Both the position numbers and the translations under genes were made by a program. Below are positions 8,167-17,209 of a stretch of 64,000 nt of DNA, piece after piece (positions within the stretch are counted from its first letter, which is position 1; each line of letters opens with the position of its first letter). Where the stretch lies: assembly GCF_022835695.1 (NCBI RefSeq), contig NZ_BQUV01000003.1, positions 682,001-746,000 on the forward strand, read 5' to 3'. The DNA is from Bradyrhizobium sp. Ce-3. GTDB lineage: Bacteria; Pseudomonadota; Alphaproteobacteria; Rhizobiales; Xanthobacteraceae. The notes below the pieces were generated by a model. That model was not told where the DNA came from and searched no databases. It saw only the letters and a list, made by a program, of their open reading frames with translations.

Positions 8167-8601
8167 GTGCTCGATCATATCCTGAAGTTCATGACGCTCG
8201 GGACCATCATCGTCGGCATCACCGCGATCTACACGGCGCTGCATACCAACAACCGGCGTCTGGGAGCCGACATCTTCCTCAGATATTCCGAGCGCATATC
8301 CGATCTGCGGCGTCGCCTGCCGACGGCGGCGTTTCATGACGCGGGTGCTGACGGCACCATCGAGATGACGCCGGACGAACGCCGCATCGTGCATGAAGTC
8401 ATCTTCTCGATCTTCGAGCTCTATGAGCTCAAGGTGCATGGCTTCGTTCCGCCGGGAATCTGGAAGATCAGGGAGCCCGACATCGAAAGGGTGCTCTCGC
8501 TGCCGGTCTTTCAGCAGGAGTTGGCGGTCGTGCAAGGAAGGTTCGCAAGGCATCCGCGCTTTACGGCATGGCTCGATCGGATCGGGCAAAGCGGGGCATA
8601 G
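8167..8601 (+). CDS. Hypothetical protein with N-terminal membrane anchor
   Basis: A 144-residue protein starting with GTG, preceded by AAGGAGA at 7-base spacing. Residues 5-25 form one membrane helix. The remainder is a soluble helical domain with a conserved-looking FLRYSERISDLRRRLP segment. I do not recognise the family. Similar short proteins with a single N-terminal helix followed by 'N.R..AD.F..Y..R' occur widely in bacteria as uncharacterised membrane-associated proteins. It appears to be transcribed alone. Confidence 0.65.
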   Translation: MLDHILKFMTLGTIIVGITAIYTALHTNNRRLGADIFLRYSERISDLRRRLPTAAFHDAGADGTIEMTPDERRIVHEVIFSIFELYELKVHGFVPPGIWKIREPDIERVLSLPVFQQELAVVQGRFARHPRFTAWLDRIGQSGA

Positions 8602-9294
8602 CCGGGCGACGCGCGATCGCGGATTGCATTCTCCGCCGTTGCGGGCGTCGGTGCATCGCTGGCACGGCGCGTGCTAGCCGGGCAAATATGACGACCGTTG
8701 TGACGTTCGTCATCTCGACGTCGACGTGAGAATGTCGCAGCCTACGACAAATTGTGCGCCTTGTGCGGTGCGCGCATTCGCATCGATTGCATTCACGTCG
8801 CACGTGGTGGATTGCCGCATGATTAGGCAAACGGTCTCGGGCGCGGTCGACGCGAATCCCATGCGCCGGCTTCCGGATATGTCGCGTACCGTGCGTAGAT
8901 CGTGGTTCTCTTGCGAGACGCGTTTCGTCGCAGCGCGGAGATCGAGAAAATTTTCTGAAGACTCCGCGATGATGCGTTGCCCGAGCGCATCGCATCAACG
9001 CAATCTTGATTTCTGCACGGCGTCGCGTTGCCGCCCCTCTGGTTCTCGCGCAGATTGTTGTCTAGATCAGTCAAATCGACTCGGTGATGAAGCTTCCGAG
9101 CCGGACCCGGCCATGACGCGACAATGATGAATGCCATGTGTGAGCAAGACTGCCGCAGGAACCGTCGGCCGTATCAGGAGCGGCCGGCGTAGGCGGGTGA
9201 TGTCCGCAACCGAAATTCCGCTTCCTTGTCCGCTCGAAATTCGCCGGCCCGCCAGCGGCCGGCGACGCAACCTTGGGAATGCGCCCCCGTTGAG
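8602..9294. other. Gene-poor intergenic stretch
   Basis: Nearly 700 bases without a convincing gene. There are several GACG/CGTC inverted repeats around 8690-8730 but no clear terminator or known RNA. Confidence 0.5.
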
Positions 9295-9308
9295 ACGACG
9301 TTCGTCGT
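9295..9308. promoter_or_regulatory. Inverted repeat upstream of the AraC-family gene
   Basis: ACGACG-TT-CGTCGT, perfect 6-bp arms, ends 25 bases before the AraC start. It is a candidate autoregulatory or promoter element; its function is not shown. Confidence 0.35.
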
Positions 9309-9333
9309 TTGCGACAGCGGGGGACGAAAGTAC

Positions 9334-10386
9334 ATGCAAGAAGACGACAACACGCCGGTGAGCGCAGCGAAGCTCCTGGAGCAAGTTCCCTTGCCGCGTG
9401 AACCCAGCAACATCAGGGACAGGGCTGCGGCGGCGCCGCGGCTCTTCACGACGCTTCTGTATCCGCCGTCGGAGCAGTTCGAGGTCTGGCAGACGCGCAT
9501 GGCCTCGCTGGTCGATGTGGCGCCCGCGGACGGCCACAGCCCTGCGCAGGGATTCGAGGTCGAGTATCTGACCTGCAACATGGCCGATGTCATCTTCACG
9601 TCAGGACGCTTTGCCGCGCAGACATTCGCGCGCGCCGCCGAGCCGTCGCAGGGCGCGCCGGTCGATCTCTGGTGGCTGTTCCGCCTGCGCTCGGGCGAAG
9701 CCCGCTTCGAAACCGCTGGCCGGCACCTTCACGCCGGGCCGGGCGCGATGTTCCTGATCTCGCTCGATGACGATTTCCGCGGCAGCTTAACGGACTTTGA
9801 AGGCCTGGTGCTGGCCTTGCCGCGCCGGTCGTTCGTCGATGAGGCCGATCAGCTCAACGACGTCTGCAACATCCTGCTCTCGGGCAATTTGGTCGAGCTG
9901 TTGGCCGACTATCTCGACAGGCTGGAAACGCGCGTCGTGCTGATGTCCCCCGATGAGTTGAGACGGGCGGGGCGAGCGACCGCGCAGATGATCGCCGCGT
10001 GCATTCAGCTGTCCTCGGATCGGCTGGAGCAGGCGCGCGGCGCGATCGAGCCGGTGCTGTTCGAGCGTGCGCGTCTTTATATAGAGACGAACCTGCGTGA
10101 CTTCGACCTGACGCCGGATCGCATTGCGCAGCAATTGCGGACCTCGCGCTCTGCACTCTACCGTGCATTCGAGAGCGTCGGCGGCGTCGCCGGCTATATC
10201 ATGCGCAAGCGGCTGCGCGCGGCGCATGCCGAGCTGATCGCGGCCACCGACCGGCAGGTGCAGGAGATCGCCTATCGTCACGGCTTCAAGCTGGCGTCGG
10301 ATTTCACACGTGCGTTTCGCCGCGAATTCGGCGTCAGTCCACGCGAGATGCGCGAACGCGCGCGCCGCAAATCAACTGGCGGTTGA
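9334..10386 (+). CDS. AraC-family transcriptional regulator next to the autotransporter locus
   Basis: A 350-residue regulator. The N-terminal 230 residues form a cupin-like ligand domain of the AraC 'binding-domain-like' type (RLRSGEARFETAGRHLHAGP). The C-terminal 100 residues carry two helix-turn-helix units: DRIAQQLRTSRSALYRAFES and the second around EIAYRHGFKLASDFTRAFRREFGVSPREMR, the AraC signature. It lies 336 bases upstream of the trimeric autotransporter in the same direction, making it a plausible regulator of that gene. The ATG at 9334 is preferred to an earlier in-frame start (9226) because GGGGGA lies just before it and the earlier extension is low in family character. Confidence 0.85.
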   Translation: MQEDDNTPVSAAKLLEQVPLPREPSNIRDRAAAAPRLFTTLLYPPSEQFEVWQTRMASLVDVAPADGHSPAQGFEVEYLTCNMADVIFTSGRFAAQTFARAAEPSQGAPVDLWWLFRLRSGEARFETAGRHLHAGPGAMFLISLDDDFRGSLTDFEGLVLALPRRSFVDEADQLNDVCNILLSGNLVELLADYLDRLETRVVLMSPDELRRAGRATAQMIAACIQLSSDRLEQARGAIEPVLFERARLYIETNLRDFDLTPDRIAQQLRTSRSALYRAFESVGGVAGYIMRKRLRAAHAELIAATDRQVQEIAYRHGFKLASDFTRAFRREFGVSPREMRERARRKSTGG

Positions 10387-10722
10387 GGTGTGCGAAAACA
10401 ACTCATGGTGCATCGAACATATCATTCAACTTGTGAGACGATCTGCCCGATATTTGGACGGCCTGCTGAGTGACGTTGCGGAATATGTGTCTATCATTTT
10501 CATTTATGACGACTCGGGGCACATTGATGGGGCAGTCGAGCGGGCGCGGGGTGGCAACATGCGCTCGTTGAGTTCGACACATCATCGGCCAGGACAAGAA
10601 GGCAGGCGCAGGTCGCGCTGTCTTCATTTCGTCACATGCGGTCCCAAGGGGCGCGCATGTCGGCACAGTCCGCGGCATGGCACCCCCGACGTCTGGACAA
10701 GATGTCACAAAGGGGTCGCACC
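10387..10722. other. Leader/promoter region of the autotransporter operon
   Basis: About 335 bases with a locally AT-rich patch (about 10480-10515), the likely promoter of the adhesin gene. No coding frame is trusted here. Confidence 0.45.
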
Positions 10723-13700
10723 ATGGTTGTCGCACGCAACGCATCCGAATCGCTGAAGCGTCAAGGCCGCGCCGGCTTCGTCCGGAGCTGGGTTGCTTCG
10801 GGCGACGCGGACAGCCGCTCGCTGCGGCGCCGGCTGCTGGCGGTGCTGCGCCAGGCGCATCGGGTGCTCGGCGTGAAGCGCGACCGGCTTGGGCTGGGTT
10901 CGCTGGGCGTCTCGGGAGCCGTAGCACCACGGTTGTTCAGCGGTGGGTTCGCTGGTTGGGCGTCGTTCGTGCTGGTAGCAGCGAGTTTTGCTGCCATCCC
11001 TCAAACGGCGAGCGCGCAGGCCTACCAGGCAGGAGGAGGTTCCGCGACAGGCGGCAATGCCGTGGCGGTCGGACCTGGCTCGACGGCCAGCGGGTTGCGT
11101 GGCCTCGCGCTTGGAAGCGGAGCAGCGGCTTCGGGACTCGATTCCGTCGCCCAAGGCACGAGCACGAGCGCAGGCGCTCAGAATGCCGTCGCGATCGGCT
11201 TCCAGGCGATCGCGTCCCAGTTGAACTCCATCTACCTTGGCTCGCGCACTGTTGTGGGATCGGGTGCTACCGCTGCAAGCGCCATCGGCATTGGCACGGA
11301 CGTGACAGCATCCCAGGCCGACGCCATCGCGCTTGGACGTACGTCCGTCGCATCGGCACAGTATTCGGTGGCGCTCGGCCTGAACGCGAAGGCCACGGGC
11401 ACTGGCGGCGCGATGGCGTTGGGCCAGGGCACGGTCTCAAGCGGCGTCAACTCGGTTGCGCTCGGCGTTCAATCCGTCGCGACCGGCGCCGGCACGAGCG
11501 CCTTGGGCACTTTCGCCAATGCCACGGGAGGCAATGCCACCGCGGTCGGCGTCAGCTCCTTGGCGAGCGGCAACTTTTCGTGGGCCGGAGGCTGGGCATC
11601 CGTTGCCTCGGCGGACAGCGCGACCGCGCTTGGCAAGCAGGCGACCGCGTCGGGGATCAACTCATTCGCCGGAGGCAGCTCCAGCAACGCAGCCGCAGAT
11701 TTCGCCGTGGCTGTAGGCAACCAGGCGCAGGCGCTGAGCACCGGCGGCTCGGTCGCGATCGGATCGGGCGCAATCGTCAACAGTGCAGCGACGGGCGGCA
11801 TCGCGATCGGCAACAATGCGGCATCCGCCGGCATCAGTTCGATCGCGACCGGCGTTGGGGCTAGTGCCTCCGCCGCCGCCAGCACTGCGGTTGGCAATAC
11901 GGCCGTTGCCAGCGGCCAAAACGCCTCCTCATTCGGATCTGGAGCGAGCGCGGCAGGAGACAATTCTCTCGCTGCCGGCGTCAGTGCCAGCGCCAGCGGA
12001 ACCGCCAGCACCGCGCTCGGCATCGGCGCCAAGGCGTCGGCTACAAGCGCCGTCGCTGTCGGTAACAATGCCGCGGCCAGTTCCGCCAATGCGGTCGCCG
12101 TGGGCACCAATTCGATAGCCGCCGGCGGTCAGGCCGTCTCGATCGGCGCGAACAACACCGCCTTTGGCAACGGCGCCGTGGCGATCGGCGATCCCAGCTA
12201 TGCCAGCGGCACCGGTGCCTTCACCGGCGGCGCCAACAACATCGCCAACAGCGACGGCACGGCCAGCGCCACCGCCGCGAACCAGGCCAACGGCGCGGTT
12301 GCGATCGGCAACAACAACAAGGCGATCGGGCAGGGCTCCGTGGCGCTCGGCAACGGCTCCACGGCGGGCGGTGCCGGTCTTGCCGGCAATATCGCACTGG
12401 GCGACGGCGCCACCGCGGCGGCGAAATCCGGCGATGTCGCGCTCGGCTCGGGCAGCGTCACGGTTGCCGCGGTCGGCACGCCTAACGCTGTCATCAACGG
12501 CATCACGTTCGGGAACTTCGCCGGCACCACGCCCGGGTCCACCGTCAGCGTCGGCGCGGTCGGCGCCGAACGCACCATCACGAACGTGGCGGCAGGCCGG
12601 GTCACGCAGACCTCGACCGACGCCATCAACGGCTCGCAGCTCTACAGCGTCGCCAATACGCTCTCGAGCCAGATCACCGCCGGCGCGATCCACGACTACA
12701 GCGTCAACAGCGTGACGCCGGGAACCGACACCAACTACAACAACGCCGGAGCCACCGGCGCCAACGCGCTCGCGGCCGGCGTCAGTGCGAGTGCCGCCGG
12801 CGCGAGCAGTGTTGCGGTCGGCGCTGGCGCCGCGGCAGCGGCGTCATCCGACACGGCACTCGGTTCGGGCGCGCGTGCCGCGTCGCTCAGCAATTCGCCG
12901 CTGACCGGGGCGATTGCCGTCGGTGCGGGGCAGGCCACGAATGATGGCGCCATCGCGATCGGCGACGGCTTCGGCGGCGGTCCGAAGGCATCCGGTCGCG
13001 ATTCGGTTGCACTCGGCACCGGTACCACCGCGTCAGGCTCGGCGTCCACCGCCCTTGGCGCCGGTGCGACGGCGTCGGGCACCAGCGCCTTTGCCGGCGG
13101 TACGTCCGCGACGGCCAGCCAGGCCAATTCGCTGGCGCTCGGCGCCGGCGCGAACGCCGCCAACGCCGGTGCTGTCGCGCTCGGCTTCAACAGCGTCACC
13201 GTCGCCGCGGTCGGCACGCCCAACGCTGTCATCAACGGCATCACGTTCGGGAACTTCGCCGGCACCACGCCCGGGTCCACCGTCAGCATCGGCGCGGTCG
13301 GCGCCGAGCGCACCATCACCAATGTCGCGGCGGGCCGGGTCACGCAGACCTCGACAGATGCCATCAACGGCTCGCAGCTCTACAGCGTCGCCAATACGCT
13401 ATCGAGCCAGATCACCGCCGGCGCGATCCACGACTACAGCGTCAACAGCACGACGCCGGGAACCGACACCAACTACAACAACGCCGGAGCCACCGGCGCC
13501 AACGCGCTCGCGGCCGGCGTCAGTGCGAGCGCCGCCGGCACGAGCAGTGTTGCGGTCGGCACCGGCGCCACGGCAGTGGCGTCATCCGACACGGCACTCG
13601 GTTCGGGCGCGCGCGCCGCGTCGCTCAGCAATTCGGCGCTGACCGGGGCAATTGCCGTCGGTGCGGGGCAGGCCACGAATGATGGCGCCATCGCGATCGG

Positions 13701-15843
13701 CAACGGCTTCGGCGGCGGTCCGAAGGCATCCGGTCGCGATTCGATAGCTCTCGGCACCGCTGCGACCGCCGCCAATGACGGCGCTGTCGCGCTCGGCTCG
13801 GGCAGCCAGACCACCGCGGCGGTCGGCACCTCAGGCATCACCATCGGCACCACCGCCTACAGCTTCGCCGGCACGACACCGCTCTCGACCGTCAGCGTCG
13901 GCGCCGTTGGTGCCGAGCGCACCATCACCAACGTCGCCGCGGGACGGATCAGCAACGGCTCGACCGACGCGATCAACGGTTCGCAGCTGTTCGCCGCGAC
14001 CTCGGCGATCGACAGCCTTTCGACCGTCGTCAACAGCGGCCTGACGCATTACTATGGCGTCAACGACGGCGGCACCCAGCAGGCCAACTACAACAACAAC
14101 GGCGCGACCGGGACCAACTCGATGGCGGCCGGCGTGGCCGCGTCGGCAGCGGCGGCGAATTCCAGCGCGATTGGCTTCAACAGCAGCGTCACGGTCGCCG
14201 ACGGCGTCGCGATCGGTTCGGGCTCGGTGTCCAACCGCGCGATCGCGCCGGCATCCGGCAAGATCGGCGGCACCGTCATCCCCTACAACACCACCGATCT
14301 CACCCTGCTCGGTGCGCTGTCGGTCGGCAATGCGACGAGCTATCGGCAGATCACCAACGTCGCCGACGGCACCCAGGACAGCGATGCCGTCACCGTGCGG
14401 CAGCTGACCGGCGCGCTGACCTCGTTCGCGACCACGACCACGAAATACTTCCACGCCAACTCGACGCTCGCCGACTCGCTCGCGGTCGGCAACAACTCGG
14501 TCGCGGTCGGACCGCAGACCGTGGTCAATGGTGACAACGGCATCGGCATGGGCAATGGCGCAACCGTGGCGCAGACCGCGCCCGGCGGCATCGCGATCGG
14601 CCAGAACTCGACGTCGAACTTTGCCGACTCGATCGCGTTCGGCACCAATGCGACGGCCAACGGCATCCAGTCGGTATCGATCGGCGCCGGATCCCAGACC
14701 ACCAACCCGACCAGCGTCGCGCTCGGTCCGAACGCCAAGGCGACGGCGCAGGCCGGCGACGTCGCGCTCGGCGCCAATTCCACCACCTCGACGGTGGTCG
14801 CGACCAAGAGCACCACGATCGCCGGCACCACCTACAACTTCGCCGGCACCACGCCGACCTCGACCGTCAGCGTCGGCAGCGCCGGAGCTGAGCGCACCAT
14901 CACCAATGTGGCCGCCGGCCAGATCAGCGCGATCTCGACGGACGCGATCAACGGCTCGCAGCTCTGGGCCACCAACACCTCGCTCGCCGCTCTCTACACC
15001 ACGGTGAGCAACATCTCGACCGGCGGTGGCGGCGTGAAATACTTCCACGCCAATTCGACGGCGGCGGATTCCATCGCGAGCGGCGCGGAGAGCGTTGCGA
15101 TCGGACCGCAGTCGGTGGCAAGCGGCGCCAATGCGATCTCGATGGGCAACGGCTCGGCCGCCTCGGCCGACAATTCGGTCGCGATCGGCGCCGGCGCCAA
15201 GGCAACGGCGGCCAACTCGCTGGCATTGGGCGCCAACTCGACCACGACCGCGAATCTCAGCGATGCGGCCTATACGCCCGTGGTCGGCAAGGCCGTCGCG
15301 GGCGTTGCGACCGGCGAAGTCTCGGTCGGCTCGGCCGGCGCCGAACGCCGCGTCACCAATGTCGCCGCCGGCTCGGCCGCGACCGACGCAGTCAATGTCA
15401 GCCAGCTGCAGGCGGTTGCGTCGAGCTCGATCCGCTACGACAGCGACGGCGCCGGCGGCACCACCAACAGGGTGACGCTGAACAGCGGCAATACCGGGCC
15501 GGTGACCATCAGCAACGTGGCGGCGGGCGTCGCCGGCACCGATGCGGTCAACGTCAACCAGCTCAACAGCGCGTTCCAGCAACTCAACGGCCAGATCGGC
15601 GAGGTGCGGCAGGACGCCTGGCGGGCAGCCGCGATCGGCATGGCCGCGGCATCGCTGCGCTATGACGACCGGCCCGGCAAGATCAGCGCCTCGGCCGGCG
15701 GCGGCGTCTGGCGCAGTCAGGGCGCGCTTGCCTTCGGCATCGGCTACACCAGCGAGAACAGCCGGCTGCGCAGCAATCTGGCGGCGACCACCGCCGGCAG
15801 CGACTGGGGCGTCAGCGCCGGCGTGAGCCTGACGCTCAATTGA
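10723..15843 (+). CDS. Trimeric autotransporter adhesin (YadA-like)
   Basis: A 1706-residue surface adhesin (type Vc secretion). A long basic N-terminal extension (1-77) precedes a hydrophobic stretch and a cleavage site ending TASAQA (residue 100). Most of the passenger is YadA-head repeats of the form AVAIGxxAxA / ALGxGAxA, interrupted by neck motifs (TDAINGSQLY, TDAINGSQLF, TDAINGSQLW, TDAVNVSQL, TDAVNVNQL). The last 75 residues form the membrane anchor: a short coiled coil (QLNSAFQQLNGQIGEVRQDAWRA) and four beta strands, ending in Asn instead of the usual aromatic residue. Such trimers bind host or abiotic surfaces. The start at 10723 has AAGGGG at 7-base spacing. A 738-base internal duplication is described separately. 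Confidence 0.92.
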   Translation: MVVARNASESLKRQGRAGFVRSWVASGDADSRSLRRRLLAVLRQAHRVLGVKRDRLGLGSLGVSGAVAPRLFSGGFAGWASFVLVAASFAAIPQTASAQAYQAGGGSATGGNAVAVGPGSTASGLRGLALGSGAAASGLDSVAQGTSTSAGAQNAVAIGFQAIASQLNSIYLGSRTVVGSGATAASAIGIGTDVTASQADAIALGRTSVASAQYSVALGLNAKATGTGGAMALGQGTVSSGVNSVALGVQSVATGAGTSALGTFANATGGNATAVGVSSLASGNFSWAGGWASVASADSATALGKQATASGINSFAGGSSSNAAADFAVAVGNQAQALSTGGSVAIGSGAIVNSAATGGIAIGNNAASAGISSIATGVGASASAAASTAVGNTAVASGQNASSFGSGASAAGDNSLAAGVSASASGTASTALGIGAKASATSAVAVGNNAAASSANAVAVGTNSIAAGGQAVSIGANNTAFGNGAVAIGDPSYASGTGAFTGGANNIANSDGTASATAANQANGAVAIGNNNKAIGQGSVALGNGSTAGGAGLAGNIALGDGATAAAKSGDVALGSGSVTVAAVGTPNAVINGITFGNFAGTTPGSTVSVGAVGAERTITNVAAGRVTQTSTDAINGSQLYSVANTLSSQITAGAIHDYSVNSVTPGTDTNYNNAGATGANALAAGVSASAAGASSVAVGAGAAAAASSDTALGSGARAASLSNSPLTGAIAVGAGQATNDGAIAIGDGFGGGPKASGRDSVALGTGTTASGSASTALGAGATASGTSAFAGGTSATASQANSLALGAGANAANAGAVALGFNSVTVAAVGTPNAVINGITFGNFAGTTPGSTVSIGAVGAERTITNVAAGRVTQTSTDAINGSQLYSVANTLSSQITAGAIHDYSVNSTTPGTDTNYNNAGATGANALAAGVSASAAGTSSVAVGTGATAVASSDTALGSGARAASLSNSALTGAIAVGAGQATNDGAIAIGNGFGGGPKASGRDSIALGTAATAANDGAVALGSGSQTTAAVGTSGITIGTTAYSFAGTTPLSTVSVGAVGAERTITNVAAGRISNGSTDAINGSQLFAATSAIDSLSTVVNSGLTHYYGVNDGGTQQANYNNNGATGTNSMAAGVAASAAAANSSAIGFNSSVTVADGVAIGSGSVSNRAIAPASGKIGGTVIPYNTTDLTLLGALSVGNATSYRQITNVADGTQDSDAVTVRQLTGALTSFATTTTKYFHANSTLADSLAVGNNSVAVGPQTVVNGDNGIGMGNGATVAQTAPGGIAIGQNSTSNFADSIAFGTNATANGIQSVSIGAGSQTTNPTSVALGPNAKATAQAGDVALGANSTTSTVVATKSTTIAGTTYNFAGTTPTSTVSVGSAGAERTITNVAAGQISAISTDAINGSQLWATNTSLAALYTTVSNISTGGGGVKYFHANSTAADSIASGAESVAIGPQSVASGANAISMGNGSAASADNSVAIGAGAKATAANSLALGANSTTTANLSDAAYTPVVGKAVAGVATGEVSVGSAGAERRVTNVAAGSAATDAVNVSQLQAVASSSIRYDSDGAGGTTNRVTLNSGNTGPVTISNVAAGVAGTDAVNVNQLNSAFQQLNGQIGEVRQDAWRAAAIGMAAASLRYDDRPGKISASAGGGVWRSQGALAFGIGYTSENSRLRSNLAATTAGSDWGVSAGVSLTLN
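12455..13743 (+). repeat. Direct repeat pair inside the adhesin gene
   Basis: The segment at about 12455-13005 recurs at about 13193-13743 with a constant offset of 738 bases (246 codons). The encoded segments share SVTVAAVGTPNAVINGITF through to GGGPKASGRDS with only a few changes, such as G to T or A to T. It implies a recent in-frame duplication covering a neck and the following head repeats. Confidence 0.85.
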
Positions 15844-16415
15844 CCCTGACGGCGACGAGGCGGCTGGCGTGTCTGGCTTTGGCGATCTGGCTCGGGGCGG
15901 CGGCAAGCGCCGCCGCGCAGGGCACGCCGCCACCTGCCTACAGCGTGAAGCCGTCCGACGTCGTGGTGCCGGAAGGCGAGACGCTCGGCGAGTTCAGGCG
16001 GATGATCCAGCCGTTCAAGAACTGGACGCTGATCTGCGACGAGAGCCTCAAGTCGAAGCGCCGGGTCTGCAACGTGACGCAATCGATCGTCAACGCGCAG
16101 GGCGCGGTTGCCTTCAACTGGTCGCTGATCGCGACCGCCGACGGCAAGCCGCTGATGGCGATGCGGATCCCCGCAGCCGCCGGTGCCGGTGCGCGGATCG
16201 AGCTCGCGATGGGCGATAGTCCGGACCACATCGTCGCGCAGACCGATCGCTGTGACGGCAATTTCTGCTTCGCCACGGTCGCAATCGGCAACGTGCTGAG
16301 GCGGCACATCCGCGCCGCGACGCCGTGCCTGGTGTCCTATCAGCTTCCGCAAGGGCCGGTCGCGCTGGAGGCGCCGCTCGACGGACTGTCCGGCGTGCTG
16401 GCGAAACTCAAATGA
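15840..16415 (+). CDS. Invasion-associated locus B (IalB)-like protein
   Basis: A 191-residue protein with a signal peptide ending AASAAAQ, followed by the IalB-family fold (PF06776). The motif FKNWTLICDE...RVCNVTQS carries the first Cys pair, and later DRCDGNFCF holds the second. Disulfides are therefore likely in the periplasm or on the surface. IalB of Bartonella assists red-cell invasion; homologues in non-pathogenic rhizobia have unknown roles. Translation apparently starts at a TTG (15840) overlapping the adhesin stop codon, so it is probably coupled to the adhesin. A helper role in adhesin function or envelope integrity is inferred from this coupling. Confidence 0.8.
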   Translation: MTLTATRRLACLALAIWLGAAASAAAQGTPPPAYSVKPSDVVVPEGETLGEFRRMIQPFKNWTLICDESLKSKRRVCNVTQSIVNAQGAVAFNWSLIATADGKPLMAMRIPAAAGAGARIELAMGDSPDHIVAQTDRCDGNFCFATVAIGNVLRRHIRAATPCLVSYQLPQGPVALEAPLDGLSGVLAKLK

Positions 16416-16473
16416 CAGGGAATTGGATGCGGACCGCAATTCGGAGCGCCGCGTCGAGCTGCAGGACAACACG

Positions 16474-17178
16474 ATGAAGACGCCGATGCGACTGAAGACC
16501 CCCATCCTGATTTTCACGGCGGTCGTCGTGGCGGCGCTCAGCGCGGCCGGCGTCGTCGTCTACGCGCAACAGAGCCAGCCGGTCCCATTGCAGCCGGCCG
16601 CGCCAGCACCGGCCAAGAAGCCCGCTGCCGCCGCGAAGCCGCAGCCGCACAAGCAGCGTGCGCCGGAGACGCCGCCGGCCGCAGCGGCGGCCGTTCCGCC
16701 GCAGCAGGGCGGACAGCAACCGACCGTGTTCGACGAGCAGGCGCGGCAGGCCAACATCGCGACCTGTGCCAATCTGTTCGGGACACTCGGCCGCGGTCTC
16801 GCGATGAACTCCACCTACACCGCGCAGTCGCAGTGGGACGCCAAGGCCGGAAATTCGCATTCGGTGCAGTCGCTGGTCGCGCTCGCACCGAACCAGGCCC
16901 CGCAGAGCCAAACCGCGCAGGGCAGCGCCGCTAGCCAGCCGGCGGCCGGCATCGTGTTTGCCGCGCCGGTCGGATCCTCCTGCGAAGGCAATCTGGTGCG
17001 GGTGACGCCGCGCGCCGAGAATTGTTCGACGGTCGCCGCCGAGCTCGCCAAGCTCAATGGCCAGGCCGGTGCGCTCGGCGAGCTTCCGACGGTGGCGCTG
17101 CCGAACGGCGCGCAGGTAGTGTTGATCCCGTTCGGCAATGCCTGCATCGCGGTGACCGCGCTCAGGATCGCGGGATAG
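16474..17178 (+). CDS. Signal-anchored Ala/Pro-rich periplasmic protein of the adhesin operon
   Basis: A 234-residue protein. Residues 10-30 form a signal peptide or anchor (ILIFTAVVVAALSAAGVVVYA). A long Pro/Ala/Lys/Gln linker spans about 33-88, and a C-terminal domain of about 140 residues holds four Cys (ATCANLF, SCEGNL, ENCSTV, NACIAV), suggesting disulfides. I do not recognise the family. It lies 58 bases after the IalB-like gene in the same direction and is likely the third gene of the operon. The start with AGGA 8 bases upstream is used; a TTG at 16423 would add 17 residues. Confidence 0.7.
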   Translation: MKTPMRLKTPILIFTAVVVAALSAAGVVVYAQQSQPVPLQPAAPAPAKKPAAAAKPQPHKQRAPETPPAAAAAVPPQQGGQQPTVFDEQARQANIATCANLFGTLGRGLAMNSTYTAQSQWDAKAGNSHSVQSLVALAPNQAPQSQTAQGSAASQPAAGIVFAAPVGSSCEGNLVRVTPRAENCSTVAAELAKLNGQAGALGELPTVALPNGAQVVLIPFGNACIAVTALRIAG

Positions 17179-17209
17179 TTCGGCGCTCTTGCATCGTGGA
17201 GCCGCCCGA

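Noticed and set aside
11040-15400. CRISPR-like short repeats
   Set aside because: The repeats encode YadA head motifs within one open frame; spacing is by codons and no cas genes are present.
13831-15933. A 700-codon minus-strand frame antisense to the adhesin
   Set aside because: It mirrors the repeat-rich adhesin frame and shows only a shadow composition, with no family resemblance.
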